A DNA stretch of 64,000 bases, from assembly GCA_002428995.1 (NCBI GenBank), contig DIYJ01000014.1, positions 135,247 to 199,246 of the forward strand, given 5' to 3'. The notes beneath the pieces are model-generated. The model saw only the letters and a list, made by a program, of their open reading frames with translations, did not search any database and was not told where the DNA came from. This document shows, one piece after another, positions 32,348 to 39,797 of the stretch (position 1 is its first letter; each line of letters opens with the position of its first letter). Made by a program: the position numbers and the translations under genes. This DNA comes from Flavobacteriales bacterium UBA6057 (GTDB taxonomy: Bacteria; Bacteroidota; Bacteroidia; Flavobacteriales_G; Salibacteraceae).

Positions 32348-34240
32348 ATGAAAAAGCAATACGATATCATCGTTGTAGGCGGTGGGCATGCTGGCTGCGA
32401 AGCTGCTGCAGCGGCCGCCAATCTGGGTGCCAACACTCTGTTGATCACCATGGACATGACCAAGTTTGCACAAATGTCCTGCAACCCAGCTATGGGCGGT
32501 GTGGCAAAGGGGCAGATCGTTCGAGAGATTGACGCCCTTGGAGGATACAGCGGACTAGTCAGTGATGCAAGCGCCATCCAGTTCCGGATGTTGAACCGCT
32601 CTAAAGGACCTGCCATGTGGAGTCCTCGCACGCAGAATGACCGCACCCTTTTCACCATCAAGTGGCGCGACCTTTTAGAGAACACACCCAACCTTCACCT
32701 CTGGCAAGACGCTGTCACATCGCTTGATATTCATGACGGGCAAATCCGCGGTATACACACCTCACTCGGAATTGACTTCAACGCCAGCGCAGTGATTCTC
32801 ACGGCCGGCACCTTCATGAACGGACTCATTCACGTTGGCGAGAAGCAGATTGGTGGTGGTCGAATGGGAGAGAAGGCATCCTTCGGTCTTACGGAACAAC
32901 TCATCGAAGCTGGTTTCGAAACCGGGAGAATGAAGACGGGCACGCCCGCACGCATTGACGGTCGCAGTCTCGACTACTCCGTCATGGAAACGCAACATGG
33001 CGATCCGGAACCTCGTGCATTCTCCTTTCTTGGGCCCACTCATCTGAAGCATCAGAGGCCATGTTTCATCACTTATACCAACCCCACCGTTCACGACATC
33101 ATCTCACAATCCATCGATAGCTCTCCGCTTTTCAATGGGCAGATCGACAGTATTGGGCCTCGCTACTGTCCGTCCATCGAAGACAAAGTATTTCGCTTTG
33201 CTTCCAAGGATCGACATCAGCTATTCGTAGAACCCGAAGGATGGAAAACACATGAAGTCTACGTTAATGGATTCTCGTCTTCGCTTCCACTGGAAATACA
33301 GGAACAGGCTATTCAGAAAGTGAAGGGCTTCGAAAATGCAGTGCTCCATCGTCCAGGTTACGCCATCGAATACGACTACTTCATTCCCACTCAACTGAAA
33401 CACAGCCTGGAAACGATGCCTATATCCGGCCTGTTTTTCGCAGGTCAAATCAATGGCACTACCGGATATGAAGAAGCAGCAGCTCAGGGATTGATAGCCG
33501 GCATCAATGCCTATCAAAAGATCAAAGACAAATCTCCTCTGGTGTTGAAACGAAGCGAAGCATACATAGGAGTTCTCATTGATGATCTCATTACAAAAGG
33601 TACCGATGAGCCCTACCGGATGTTCACTTCGAGGGCTGAATACAGAATCACGCTGAGACAGGACACTGCCGATGAAAGGCTCACCCCTGTTTCACATGAA
33701 ATAGGTTTGGCGTCTTCGGAGCGAATGCGCAACCTGGAGAGCAAACTGAAGCAACGAGCGCTTACGATCAAGGCCTTGGCTAAAACCAGCATCAAACCAG
33801 AAGAGGTCAATCCACAACTTGATGCAATCAAATCCTCGTCACTTACTCAGAGCGTAAAGGCAGAGAGTTTGCTCACACGTCCCAACATCACCATCGATCT
33901 CTTACGGGCGTCTTCGAAATCGCTTTCCGAATTCGCGACCTCCAACAACATTTCCAACGAAGCGTTAGAGTCAGCAGAGATCATTACCAAGTATGCAGGT
34001 TACATCGGTCGTGAAAGGGAAATGGCCGAGAAGCTTCTTTCTCTGGACAAGATCAAAGTGCCCGTGAATTTCGATTACCATGGTCAACAGTCACTCTCGA
34101 TGGAGGCGCGTGAAAAACTAAGCAAGCAGATGCCTGAAAATCTCGGACAAGCCAGTCGCATCTCAGGGATACGTCCTGCGGACATTTCTGTGCTGATGGT
34201 AGCTCTTAATCAACATGTTTCACATGAAACACAAGAATAA
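32348..34240 (+). CDS. mnmG: tRNA uridine-5-carboxymethylaminomethyl modification enzyme
   Basis: This 630-residue FAD protein works with MnmE to add carboxymethylaminomethyl to U34 of several tRNAs. The dinucleotide-binding motif is IVVGGGHAGCEAA. The family signatures CNPAMGGVAKGQIVREIDALGG and GQINGTTGYEEAAAQGLIAGINA are present, as is the conserved C-terminal helical domain (EIITKYAGYIGRE). The start is the ATG at 32348. A GTG nine bases upstream is in frame but overlaps ybeY. The gene carries three parS-like palindromes, at its start, at 33688 and at its 3' end. In many bacteria mnmG (gidA) lies near oriC. Confidence 0.97.
   Translation: MKKQYDIIVVGGGHAGCEAAAAAANLGANTLLITMDMTKFAQMSCNPAMGGVAKGQIVREIDALGGYSGLVSDASAIQFRMLNRSKGPAMWSPRTQNDRTLFTIKWRDLLENTPNLHLWQDAVTSLDIHDGQIRGIHTSLGIDFNASAVILTAGTFMNGLIHVGEKQIGGGRMGEKASFGLTEQLIEAGFETGRMKTGTPARIDGRSLDYSVMETQHGDPEPRAFSFLGPTHLKHQRPCFITYTNPTVHDIISQSIDSSPLFNGQIDSIGPRYCPSIEDKVFRFASKDRHQLFVEPEGWKTHEVYVNGFSSSLPLEIQEQAIQKVKGFENAVLHRPGYAIEYDYFIPTQLKHSLETMPISGLFFAGQINGTTGYEEAAAQGLIAGINAYQKIKDKSPLVLKRSEAYIGVLIDDLITKGTDEPYRMFTSRAEYRITLRQDTADERLTPVSHEIGLASSERMRNLESKLKQRALTIKALAKTSIKPEEVNPQLDAIKSSSLTQSVKAESLLTRPNITIDLLRASSKSLSEFATSNNISNEALESAEIITKYAGYIGREREMAEKLLSLDKIKVPVNFDYHGQQSLSMEAREKLSKQMPENLGQASRISGIRPADISVLMVALNQHVSHETQE
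33688..33703. other. parS-like site 2
   Basis: TGTTTCACATGAAATA matches the ParB-binding consensus TGTTTCACGTGAAACA at 14 of 16 positions. It lies inside mnmG. Confidence 0.5.
34216..34231. other. parS-like site 3 (strongest)
   Basis: TGTTTCACATGAAACA matches the ParB-binding consensus TGTTTCACGTGAAACA at 15 of 16 positions. It lies in the last codons of mnmG (encoding HVSHET). Confidence 0.65.
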
Positions 34241-34391
34241 GCCCCAAAGCCACCGTAGCAGCCCCATGGACCCGCATGTATGACGATTAACCGATCTTTG
34301 ATCACAAGCAAATTACAAGACCCTCTTTTAATTATCTGATTATCAATAATTTACACACACAATAAAGCCGATTTTTGACAGTTACACATCC
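34241..34391. other. A/T-rich intergenic region between mnmG and porZ
   Basis: These 151 bases hold no gene. The part from 34300 on is A/T-rich. No full TAnnTTTG element and no clear DnaA box is seen; TTACACACA at 34351-34359 differs from TTATCCACA at two positions. It presumably holds the porZ promoter. Confidence 0.4.
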
Positions 34392-36686
34392 ATGAAGCAA
34401 TTTTTCGCATTCCTCACCTTCCTTCTCGCTTTTTCAGCAGCGCTTCAGTCGCAAGTCGCGATCGGAGAGTGGAGATCCCACTTACCAACCAATCAGTTTG
34501 AATGGGTAGGCGAATTGGAGAACGCATTCCTTGTTGCAAATCCACATGGCGTTTTCAAACTCGACAAACGCGACCTTTCCATAACGGGGTTAAACAAAAT
34601 CACAGGTCTCGCAGGAAACTCCATCAGCTGCTTTAGCTGCTCCATGGAATTGGGAGCGTGCGTGATTGGATACACAGACGGAAACCTCGACATCATTCGC
34701 GATGACAACGTCATTGAAAATCAGCGTGCCATTATCAACGCAACCATCCTCGGTGATAAGCAAGTAAATGGAGCCGAGTTCATCGATGACAAAGTCTATT
34801 TATCCACCGGCCTGGGCATCGTGGTGATGGAAGTTTCCAGCACCAACATCCTTTTTGATGTTCCCTTAATCATCGAGGACGAGCAAATCCAGTTTTACGA
34901 ACTGGAAATCTTCAACGATTCCCTCTTCGCAAGTACGAGTAATGGAATCATGGCAGTTCCCTTCAACAAGCTTCGTGACTTTAACGCGCCCTGGAAGTCT
35001 TTCTCCGCTCCTGCTCAACCGAATGACTTTCGCAACTTCTTCTCCGTTGACAATACACTGTATGCGGTCGCAAAGTCATTGACTTTCAGCAGCGATACCC
35101 TCCTTGTAAAGCGAGGCGATGCCTTTGTAATTTCTGACAAGCTCGAAGAGGTAGGTATCAACAGCGTTCAACTGAAAGGCGACTCTCTTCTCATCACTCA
35201 ATCCACCTCTGTGGTCCTTTACGACCGCGACTTCGAAATTCAGAGCACCATCTTTGCTTTCAATGATGTCGGAGGTATGCTGCCCAAGTCAAGCATGTTC
35301 TCCTCAAAAGATCAGGTGCTGGTGGCGGACCGCGTCTGGGGTGGAGTACTCACCTCATTTCAGGATCAATGGAACTCTTCCTTCATAAGCGCATCATCGC
35401 CTAATAGCGCTGACGTTCGCAATGTCACCATCATTGACGAAACCGTTTACGCCTTTTCAGACGGTACAGAGTTCACCTATAATCAGCCACTTCTGCACGT
35501 ACTCGAAGACAACGAATGGGAGTCATATGACATGCTCCTGGATGGTGTAGCAGACATGCGCAATATCAACGGTATAGTCGACACGGAAGAGGGCCTGTTC
35601 TTTTCCATGAACGCCACAGGCGTGGGTCGCGCCTCCGATCTTAAAACGCAGGAACTCTACACCCCAGCCAACAGCAATGTGCAAGATGCTGAACCAACGC
35701 TTGAGTACGACTATTTTGGAATCACCGGCATGGTGAAAGATGAAGATGAGAATCTGTGGATGCTCAACAACATCGTTACAAAGCCGCTTGTGCTTCGTTC
35801 TGCGGATGGAAGCTGGCACTCGTTTGACATCGGTTTCAACAAACCCAAAACGAACCAGCTTATCCAGCTCGAAAACGGGTTCCTCGTTGGCATCATTACA
35901 GACAACGGAATCCTGGTATACGATTACAACGACACCCCGGAAGACAGCTCAGATGATCGCTACATCAATCTGAACTCCAATCCACAACAAGGCGCCTTCC
36001 CAAGTAGCCAGGTCACTGCCATTGCTGAAGACCAGGACGGTGAACTTTGGATTGGGACAGACCAGGGTGTTGCCGTGATCTACAGTCCGGAAACGATTTT
36101 TGACGACAACTTTGAAGGTGCCCAGCAAATCATCGTGAATCAGGATGGTTACAATGGATACCTTCTGGAAACTGAATTGGTGGATGCCATCGCGGTAGAC
36201 GGAGCGGATCGCAAATGGCTCGGAACCTCTACCTCTGGAGTGTTCCTCGTTTCTGCGGATGGAACGCGACAGCTACAGCACTTTACCTCCGATAACTCTC
36301 CCCTTCTTTCTGACAAGATCGTGGACCTTGAAATTCATCCTTCTACCGGTGAGCTCTTCATCAGCACCCAAAGCGGCCTGATCTCCTACCGCACAGATGC
36401 GACCGAAAGCCGGTCAGATCTGGAAAACCTTCTGATCTTCCCGAATCCTGTTCGCCCCGAATATTCCGGTCAGATTTCCATCACCAATCTGTTTGATGAA
36501 ACAGCCGTGCGCATCACTAACACCGCGGGCCGCCTGGTCCATGAAACCACAAGCCTTGGCGGGACGGCAACATGGGACGGATCAAACCTCGATGGCGAGC
36601 GCGTAGCTTCCGGAGTGTACCTCGTCTTTGCCGTCAAGCCCGATGGTTCGCAGGGTAAAGTGGGGAAAATCCTTTTCATCAACTGA
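34392..36686 (+). CDS. porZ: T9SS attachment-complex protein PorZ
   Basis: The protein has 764 residues and a signal peptide ending QSQ. It begins with the PorZ-typical IGEWRSHLPTNQF. Two beta-propellers of repeats follow (LENAFLVANPHGVFKLDKRD, VYLSTGLGIVVMEVS, LFASTSNGIMAVPF, and later ENLWMLNN, GELWIGTDQGVAVIY, RKWLGTSTSGVFLV, ELFISTQSGLISY). The C-terminus is a T9SS sorting domain (NLLIFPNPVRPEYSG, GVYLVFAVKPDG). PorZ sits at the cell surface with PorU, PorV and PorQ and takes part in cargo attachment to A-LPS. It is followed directly by recO with a TGATG overlap, an arrangement I recall from other Bacteroidota. A 151-base A/T-rich spacer precedes it. Confidence 0.88.
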   Translation: MKQFFAFLTFLLAFSAALQSQVAIGEWRSHLPTNQFEWVGELENAFLVANPHGVFKLDKRDLSITGLNKITGLAGNSISCFSCSMELGACVIGYTDGNLDIIRDDNVIENQRAIINATILGDKQVNGAEFIDDKVYLSTGLGIVVMEVSSTNILFDVPLIIEDEQIQFYELEIFNDSLFASTSNGIMAVPFNKLRDFNAPWKSFSAPAQPNDFRNFFSVDNTLYAVAKSLTFSSDTLLVKRGDAFVISDKLEEVGINSVQLKGDSLLITQSTSVVLYDRDFEIQSTIFAFNDVGGMLPKSSMFSSKDQVLVADRVWGGVLTSFQDQWNSSFISASSPNSADVRNVTIIDETVYAFSDGTEFTYNQPLLHVLEDNEWESYDMLLDGVADMRNINGIVDTEEGLFFSMNATGVGRASDLKTQELYTPANSNVQDAEPTLEYDYFGITGMVKDEDENLWMLNNIVTKPLVLRSADGSWHSFDIGFNKPKTNQLIQLENGFLVGIITDNGILVYDYNDTPEDSSDDRYINLNSNPQQGAFPSSQVTAIAEDQDGELWIGTDQGVAVIYSPETIFDDNFEGAQQIIVNQDGYNGYLLETELVDAIAVDGADRKWLGTSTSGVFLVSADGTRQLQHFTSDNSPLLSDKIVDLEIHPSTGELFISTQSGLISYRTDATESRSDLENLLIFPNPVRPEYSGQISITNLFDETAVRITNTAGRLVHETTSLGGTATWDGSNLDGERVASGVYLVFAVKPDGSQGKVGKILFIN

Positions 36687-37285
36687 TGCTTAAAACGGCA
36701 GGTCTTGTTCTGCACCGACTGAAGTACAGCGACAGTGCATCCATTGTCAAATGCTTCACACAACAGCATGGAACGATTCCCATATTCATGCGCCATGGGA
36801 AGAAAAAGCCCAGCCTGCTGGATCACCAGTTCTATGACTTGAGCATCGACAAGAAACCGGGCCGTGACCTCTACAATCTCCGCGAGTTCAACTTTCTACA
36901 AGAGCTTAACCCAGCGATAAAGCCCCAAAACATGACCATGTGGCTGCTTCTGAACGAGCTCTGCATGAAGACCACGCTTGAGAATGTTCCGCTGCCCGAA
37001 CTCTTCCGCCTACTCACTCAACTTCGCAGCTTACTCTCAGAACCTCAGGAACAGGAATCGTTTTTGGAAGTCGCTCTCACCGCCATTTCTCATCACCTGG
37101 GTATTCTTCATCATTCCAACCTCCCAGCGTTTCAGCCTTCCCAGATTGAGCTTCTCGACCTCTTAAGTGTTCCTATCCAGCAATCCTCCAGCAATCCCAC
37201 CTACGGCTCCTATTCCTCCCTTCTGGAGCAGCTGCAGTCACACTTTGACATTCCCAAGCTCTTTGCCCTTGAGCTGCTCGCTTAA
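36686..37285 (+). CDS. recO: DNA repair protein RecO
   Basis: The protein has 199 residues. The N-terminal OB fold is recognisable (TAGLVLHRLKYSDSASIVKCFTQQHGTIPIFMRHGKKK), followed by the helical C-terminal domain. RecO helps RecA load onto SSB-coated single-stranded DNA in the RecFOR pathway. It is shorter than the usual 230-240 residues and lacks the zinc-finger cysteines, which is common in Bacteroidota. Its ATG overlaps the porZ stop (TGATG), so the two are translated together. Confidence 0.9.
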   Translation: MLKTAGLVLHRLKYSDSASIVKCFTQQHGTIPIFMRHGKKKPSLLDHQFYDLSIDKKPGRDLYNLREFNFLQELNPAIKPQNMTMWLLLNELCMKTTLENVPLPELFRLLTQLRSLLSEPQEQESFLEVALTAISHHLGILHHSNLPAFQPSQIELLDLLSVPIQQSSSNPTYGSYSSLLEQLQSHFDIPKLFALELLA

Positions 37286-37301
37286 GCCGTAACTTCGATT
37301 C

Positions 37302-37817
37302 ATGCGTTCGTTGGCACCAGCACTGGCCATCTGTGTTCTCCTTCTTGGGTCATGCAAACAAGAGGAAGCCCTCCTGAGCGACCACTTCAACAAGCCTCTG
37401 CGCAACAAAACAATGGCTCTGCTCTCAAGTCCCTTCAGCGTAGAAAAGGGCAAAGCAAATGAGCGGCAAGAAATTCCGGGAGGCTTTCTGCGCCCGGCAC
37501 CAAAGTCAAAAAAGCGAGGTCGCAAACCCTCCATCTCTGACCCTTTCTCACGAGGCTATGAGCCGAAGGAGCGCACGGAGGATGACTTGGTTGTGAAGAC
37601 CTTCCCAAAAGTGCGCAAGCGGCAGAATTTTGTGGGAGAGCGTTTTCGGCTCTTCAGTCGTGATCCAAACAAGAAAAAGAGAAAGAAGCAGCGCAAGCTA
37701 AAGAACCGAGACCCTTTCGGTCGCAAGGACAAGGAGATGGACCAGCGCCAGTCACCCCGAGGCCAAAAAGACCTTTTCCAGAATGGCGTTCTGCCCAAGA
37801 TGAAGGATGACCGCTAA
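37302..37817 (+). CDS. Highly basic lipoprotein, unknown
   Basis: The protein has 171 residues with a lipoprotein signal (lipobox LLGSC, Cys at about 18, then KQEE). The mature chain is very rich in Lys and Arg (for example KKKRKKQRKLKNRD and PKSKKRGRKPS). It contains the phrases DPFSRGYEPK and RDPFGRKDKE, possibly remnants of a repeat. No family is recognised. Such a strongly basic, apparently disordered lipoprotein could bind LPS, extracellular DNA or peptidoglycan; this is speculation. It follows recO by 16 bases and may share that transcript. Confidence 0.7.
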   Translation: MRSLAPALAICVLLLGSCKQEEALLSDHFNKPLRNKTMALLSSPFSVEKGKANERQEIPGGFLRPAPKSKKRGRKPSISDPFSRGYEPKERTEDDLVVKTFPKVRKRQNFVGERFRLFSRDPNKKKRKKQRKLKNRDPFGRKDKEMDQRQSPRGQKDLFQNGVLPKMKDDR

Positions 37818-37892
37818 ACGGCCTTCTGAACGCCATCAATTGTATCCAGAAACCGCCCATACCGTAGAAGGCATTAAACATGGAACGAACAC

Positions 37893-37900
37893 TAGCTTTG
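37893..37900 (+). promoter_or_regulatory. -7 promoter element for the cyclase operon
   Basis: TAGCTTTG, a full TAnnTTTG match, lies 14 bases before the ATG at 37915. The same spacing is seen at 10328-10350. It favours 37915 over the upstream in-frame ATG at 37807, which lies before this element and inside the preceding gene. Confidence 0.55.
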
Positions 37901-37914
37901 TACCATCATTAATC

Positions 37915-39009
37915 ATGCATAATTACACTCGCTCGGTTCGCAGGAAGGAATTTCTTCGTCACTTCAGAATCTATTTCATTGTCAGCGCATCTTGCCTGGC
38001 GGTGCTCACCTTCTCGATGCTGCACATCGTAGACCTCTCACAGGCTCAGATGCCCAATAGCGACATCATTATGTCCTTTGGCCGTTTCCGCTTTGGGGCC
38101 ATCGTTGTGCTCTTTGCTTCTCTACTCATCTCAGCCATATCGAGCATCGTGGATGCATACATTCTGAGACAGCGCATTTATCGGGTATCGCTCGGTAAGT
38201 TCCTCCTCATCGTGTTTGCAGTGCAGTCTACGGTGTTGCTGATCGTCATTGGTGGTTTATCAGGGTTCATACATCGATTCGTGAACCTCATTTCTTCTGG
38301 TAACGCCCAGGAGGTAACATTCTCAGAGTCTCTGCCCTGGATCGTTCCGTTCGCATTTATCCTCTTCCTGGGACGCTTGTTCATTGAGATTGATCGCAAA
38401 CTCGGACCTGGAAATCTTTGGAAAATGATCAGTGGCAAGCTCTATCGACCCAGAGAAGAAGCCCGCATATTCATGTTCATCGACCTGAAAGACTCTACCG
38501 CCATCGCTGAAAGGCTGGGGCATTTGAAATTCAGCCGGTTGATCAAAGATTGTTTTCAGGACCTCTCGGTGGTAGACGCTTACCACGCTGAGATTTACCA
38601 GTATGTAGGAGATGAAGTTGTGATGAGCTGGAGTCCCAAGATGGGCCTGACGGATAACCGCTTCCTGAAAGCCTTCTTTGCCTTCGAAGCAGCACTGGAA
38701 AAGAGAAGGTCGCATTACGAAGATCAGTACGGCCTGATGCCTTACTTCAAGACCGGCATCAACTGCGGAATGGTGGTAGCCACCGAAGTTGGAGACGTGA
38801 AGCGCGAAATCTCCTACCATGGAGACACTTTAAACACCGCTGCGAGGATTCAGGAAATGTGCAATTTCCACCAGGCTCAGGTACTCATGACCCAGGAGAT
38901 GTACTCGATGATGACAGACAAGCATGACTTTGTCTTCGAAAACGTTGGTGACACCAGCCTGAAAGGCAAGGAAAAAACAATACAACTCTACAAAGTAGGT
39001 CGGAATTGA
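37915..39009 (+). CDS. Membrane class III adenylate/guanylate cyclase
   Basis: The protein has 364 residues from the ATG at 37915. Four hydrophobic helices (about 18-38, 55-75, 92-115, 137-155) anchor it. The class III catalytic domain starts near residue 180. The first metal Asp is in FIDLKDSTAIAERLG, the second in YQYVGDEVVMSW. The later GMVVATEVGDVKREISYHGDTLNTAARIQ holds the transition-state Asn/Arg region. It should make a cyclic nucleotide in the cytosol; base specificity (A, G, C or U) is not certain by eye. It heads a tight operon with a propeller lipoprotein, a phosphoesterase-barrel protein, an HD/Pycsar-effector-like protein and a PAP2 enzyme. Confidence 0.9.
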   Translation: MHNYTRSVRRKEFLRHFRIYFIVSASCLAVLTFSMLHIVDLSQAQMPNSDIIMSFGRFRFGAIVVLFASLLISAISSIVDAYILRQRIYRVSLGKFLLIVFAVQSTVLLIVIGGLSGFIHRFVNLISSGNAQEVTFSESLPWIVPFAFILFLGRLFIEIDRKLGPGNLWKMISGKLYRPREEARIFMFIDLKDSTAIAERLGHLKFSRLIKDCFQDLSVVDAYHAEIYQYVGDEVVMSWSPKMGLTDNRFLKAFFAFEAALEKRRSHYEDQYGLMPYFKTGINCGMVVATEVGDVKREISYHGDTLNTAARIQEMCNFHQAQVLMTQEMYSMMTDKHDFVFENVGDTSLKGKEKTIQLYKVGRN

Positions 39010-39797
39010 TTCCAAAAGCTACACGTCTGATCATGCTGGCTGTAGCCGTGATGCTAACATTCACTGGTTGTGCCCAAAAACAATCGGAAGCCTCCAGGCT
39101 TTCTCCGTCTCACTCTGTAACGCTTCCAAAGGCCTTAAAAGAAATCTCTGCTTTGCAATGGATGAGCAATGATGTATTGGCCTGCCTCGAGGATGAAAAC
39201 GGGATCATTTATCACATCAATCCTTCAAGCGGAGCAATACTTGATCAGTTCCCTTTTGATGATCCTGGGGATTATGAAGGAATCACCTTCCATCAAGGCA
39301 GTTATTACGTACTCAAAAGCAATGGAAACATCCTGAAAGTGAAGGGAAAAAACACTTCACTCTTCAAGTTCAAGAAGAACAAAGACTTTGATTTTGAGGG
39401 CCTCTGCTTCGACCCTGTGACCAATAACTTGCTTGTCGCATGCAAAACCCACGGAGACAAAGACAAGGACGACAACCTATTCATCTATTCCTTTTCCCTG
39501 GCTGATAATGAGTACTCCGAAGAACCATTCCTGAAACTCAAAAAGAAGAAGGTTCACCCAGATTTCAAGGCTTCCGCCATTGCCAGGCATCCCTTGGGTG
39601 ATCTGTATGTTCTGAGTGGACCTGCGCGGCTTCTGCTGATCCTGTCACCGGCCAACGAAGTGAAACAATTGCTCAAACTGGACAAAGAAACCTACCCACA
39701 AGCCGAAGGCCTTACCTTCAGCCCAACCGGAGAAATGTACATTGCCAACGAAAAGAACAAGACCGGCCCTAGTCTTCTCACCTTTCCTGCTCGATGA
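39006..39797 (+). CDS. SdiA-regulated-type beta-propeller lipoprotein
   Basis: The protein has 263 residues. The start is a TTG at 39006 overlapping the cyclase stop (TTGA). The ATG at 39033 would leave a short signal. Lipobox FTGC with Cys at about 22. The mature part reads as a propeller of the SdiA-regulated (YjiK-like) kind: PKALKEISALQWMSNDVLACLEDENGIIY, DDPGDYEGITFHQGSYYVLKSNGNIL, DFEGLCFDPVTNNLLVACKTHG, HPLGDLYVLSGPARLLLIL, QAEGLTFSPTGEMYIANE. A sensory or binding role at the membrane is plausible. It overlaps the next ATG by four bases, so the whole cluster is translationally linked. Confidence 0.85.
   Translation: MIPKATRLIMLAVAVMLTFTGCAQKQSEASRLSPSHSVTLPKALKEISALQWMSNDVLACLEDENGIIYHINPSSGAILDQFPFDDPGDYEGITFHQGSYYVLKSNGNILKVKGKNTSLFKFKKNKDFDFEGLCFDPVTNNLLVACKTHGDKDKDDNLFIYSFSLADNEYSEEPFLKLKKKKVHPDFKASAIARHPLGDLYVLSGPARLLLILSPANEVKQLLKLDKETYPQAEGLTFSPTGEMYIANEKNKTGPSLLTFPAR

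Noticed and set aside
34241..34391. Replication origin between mnmG and porZ
   Set aside because: The region is A/T-rich and next to mnmG, but no DnaA box with fewer than two mismatches is seen and dnaA is absent. The parS-like sites alone do not locate an origin.
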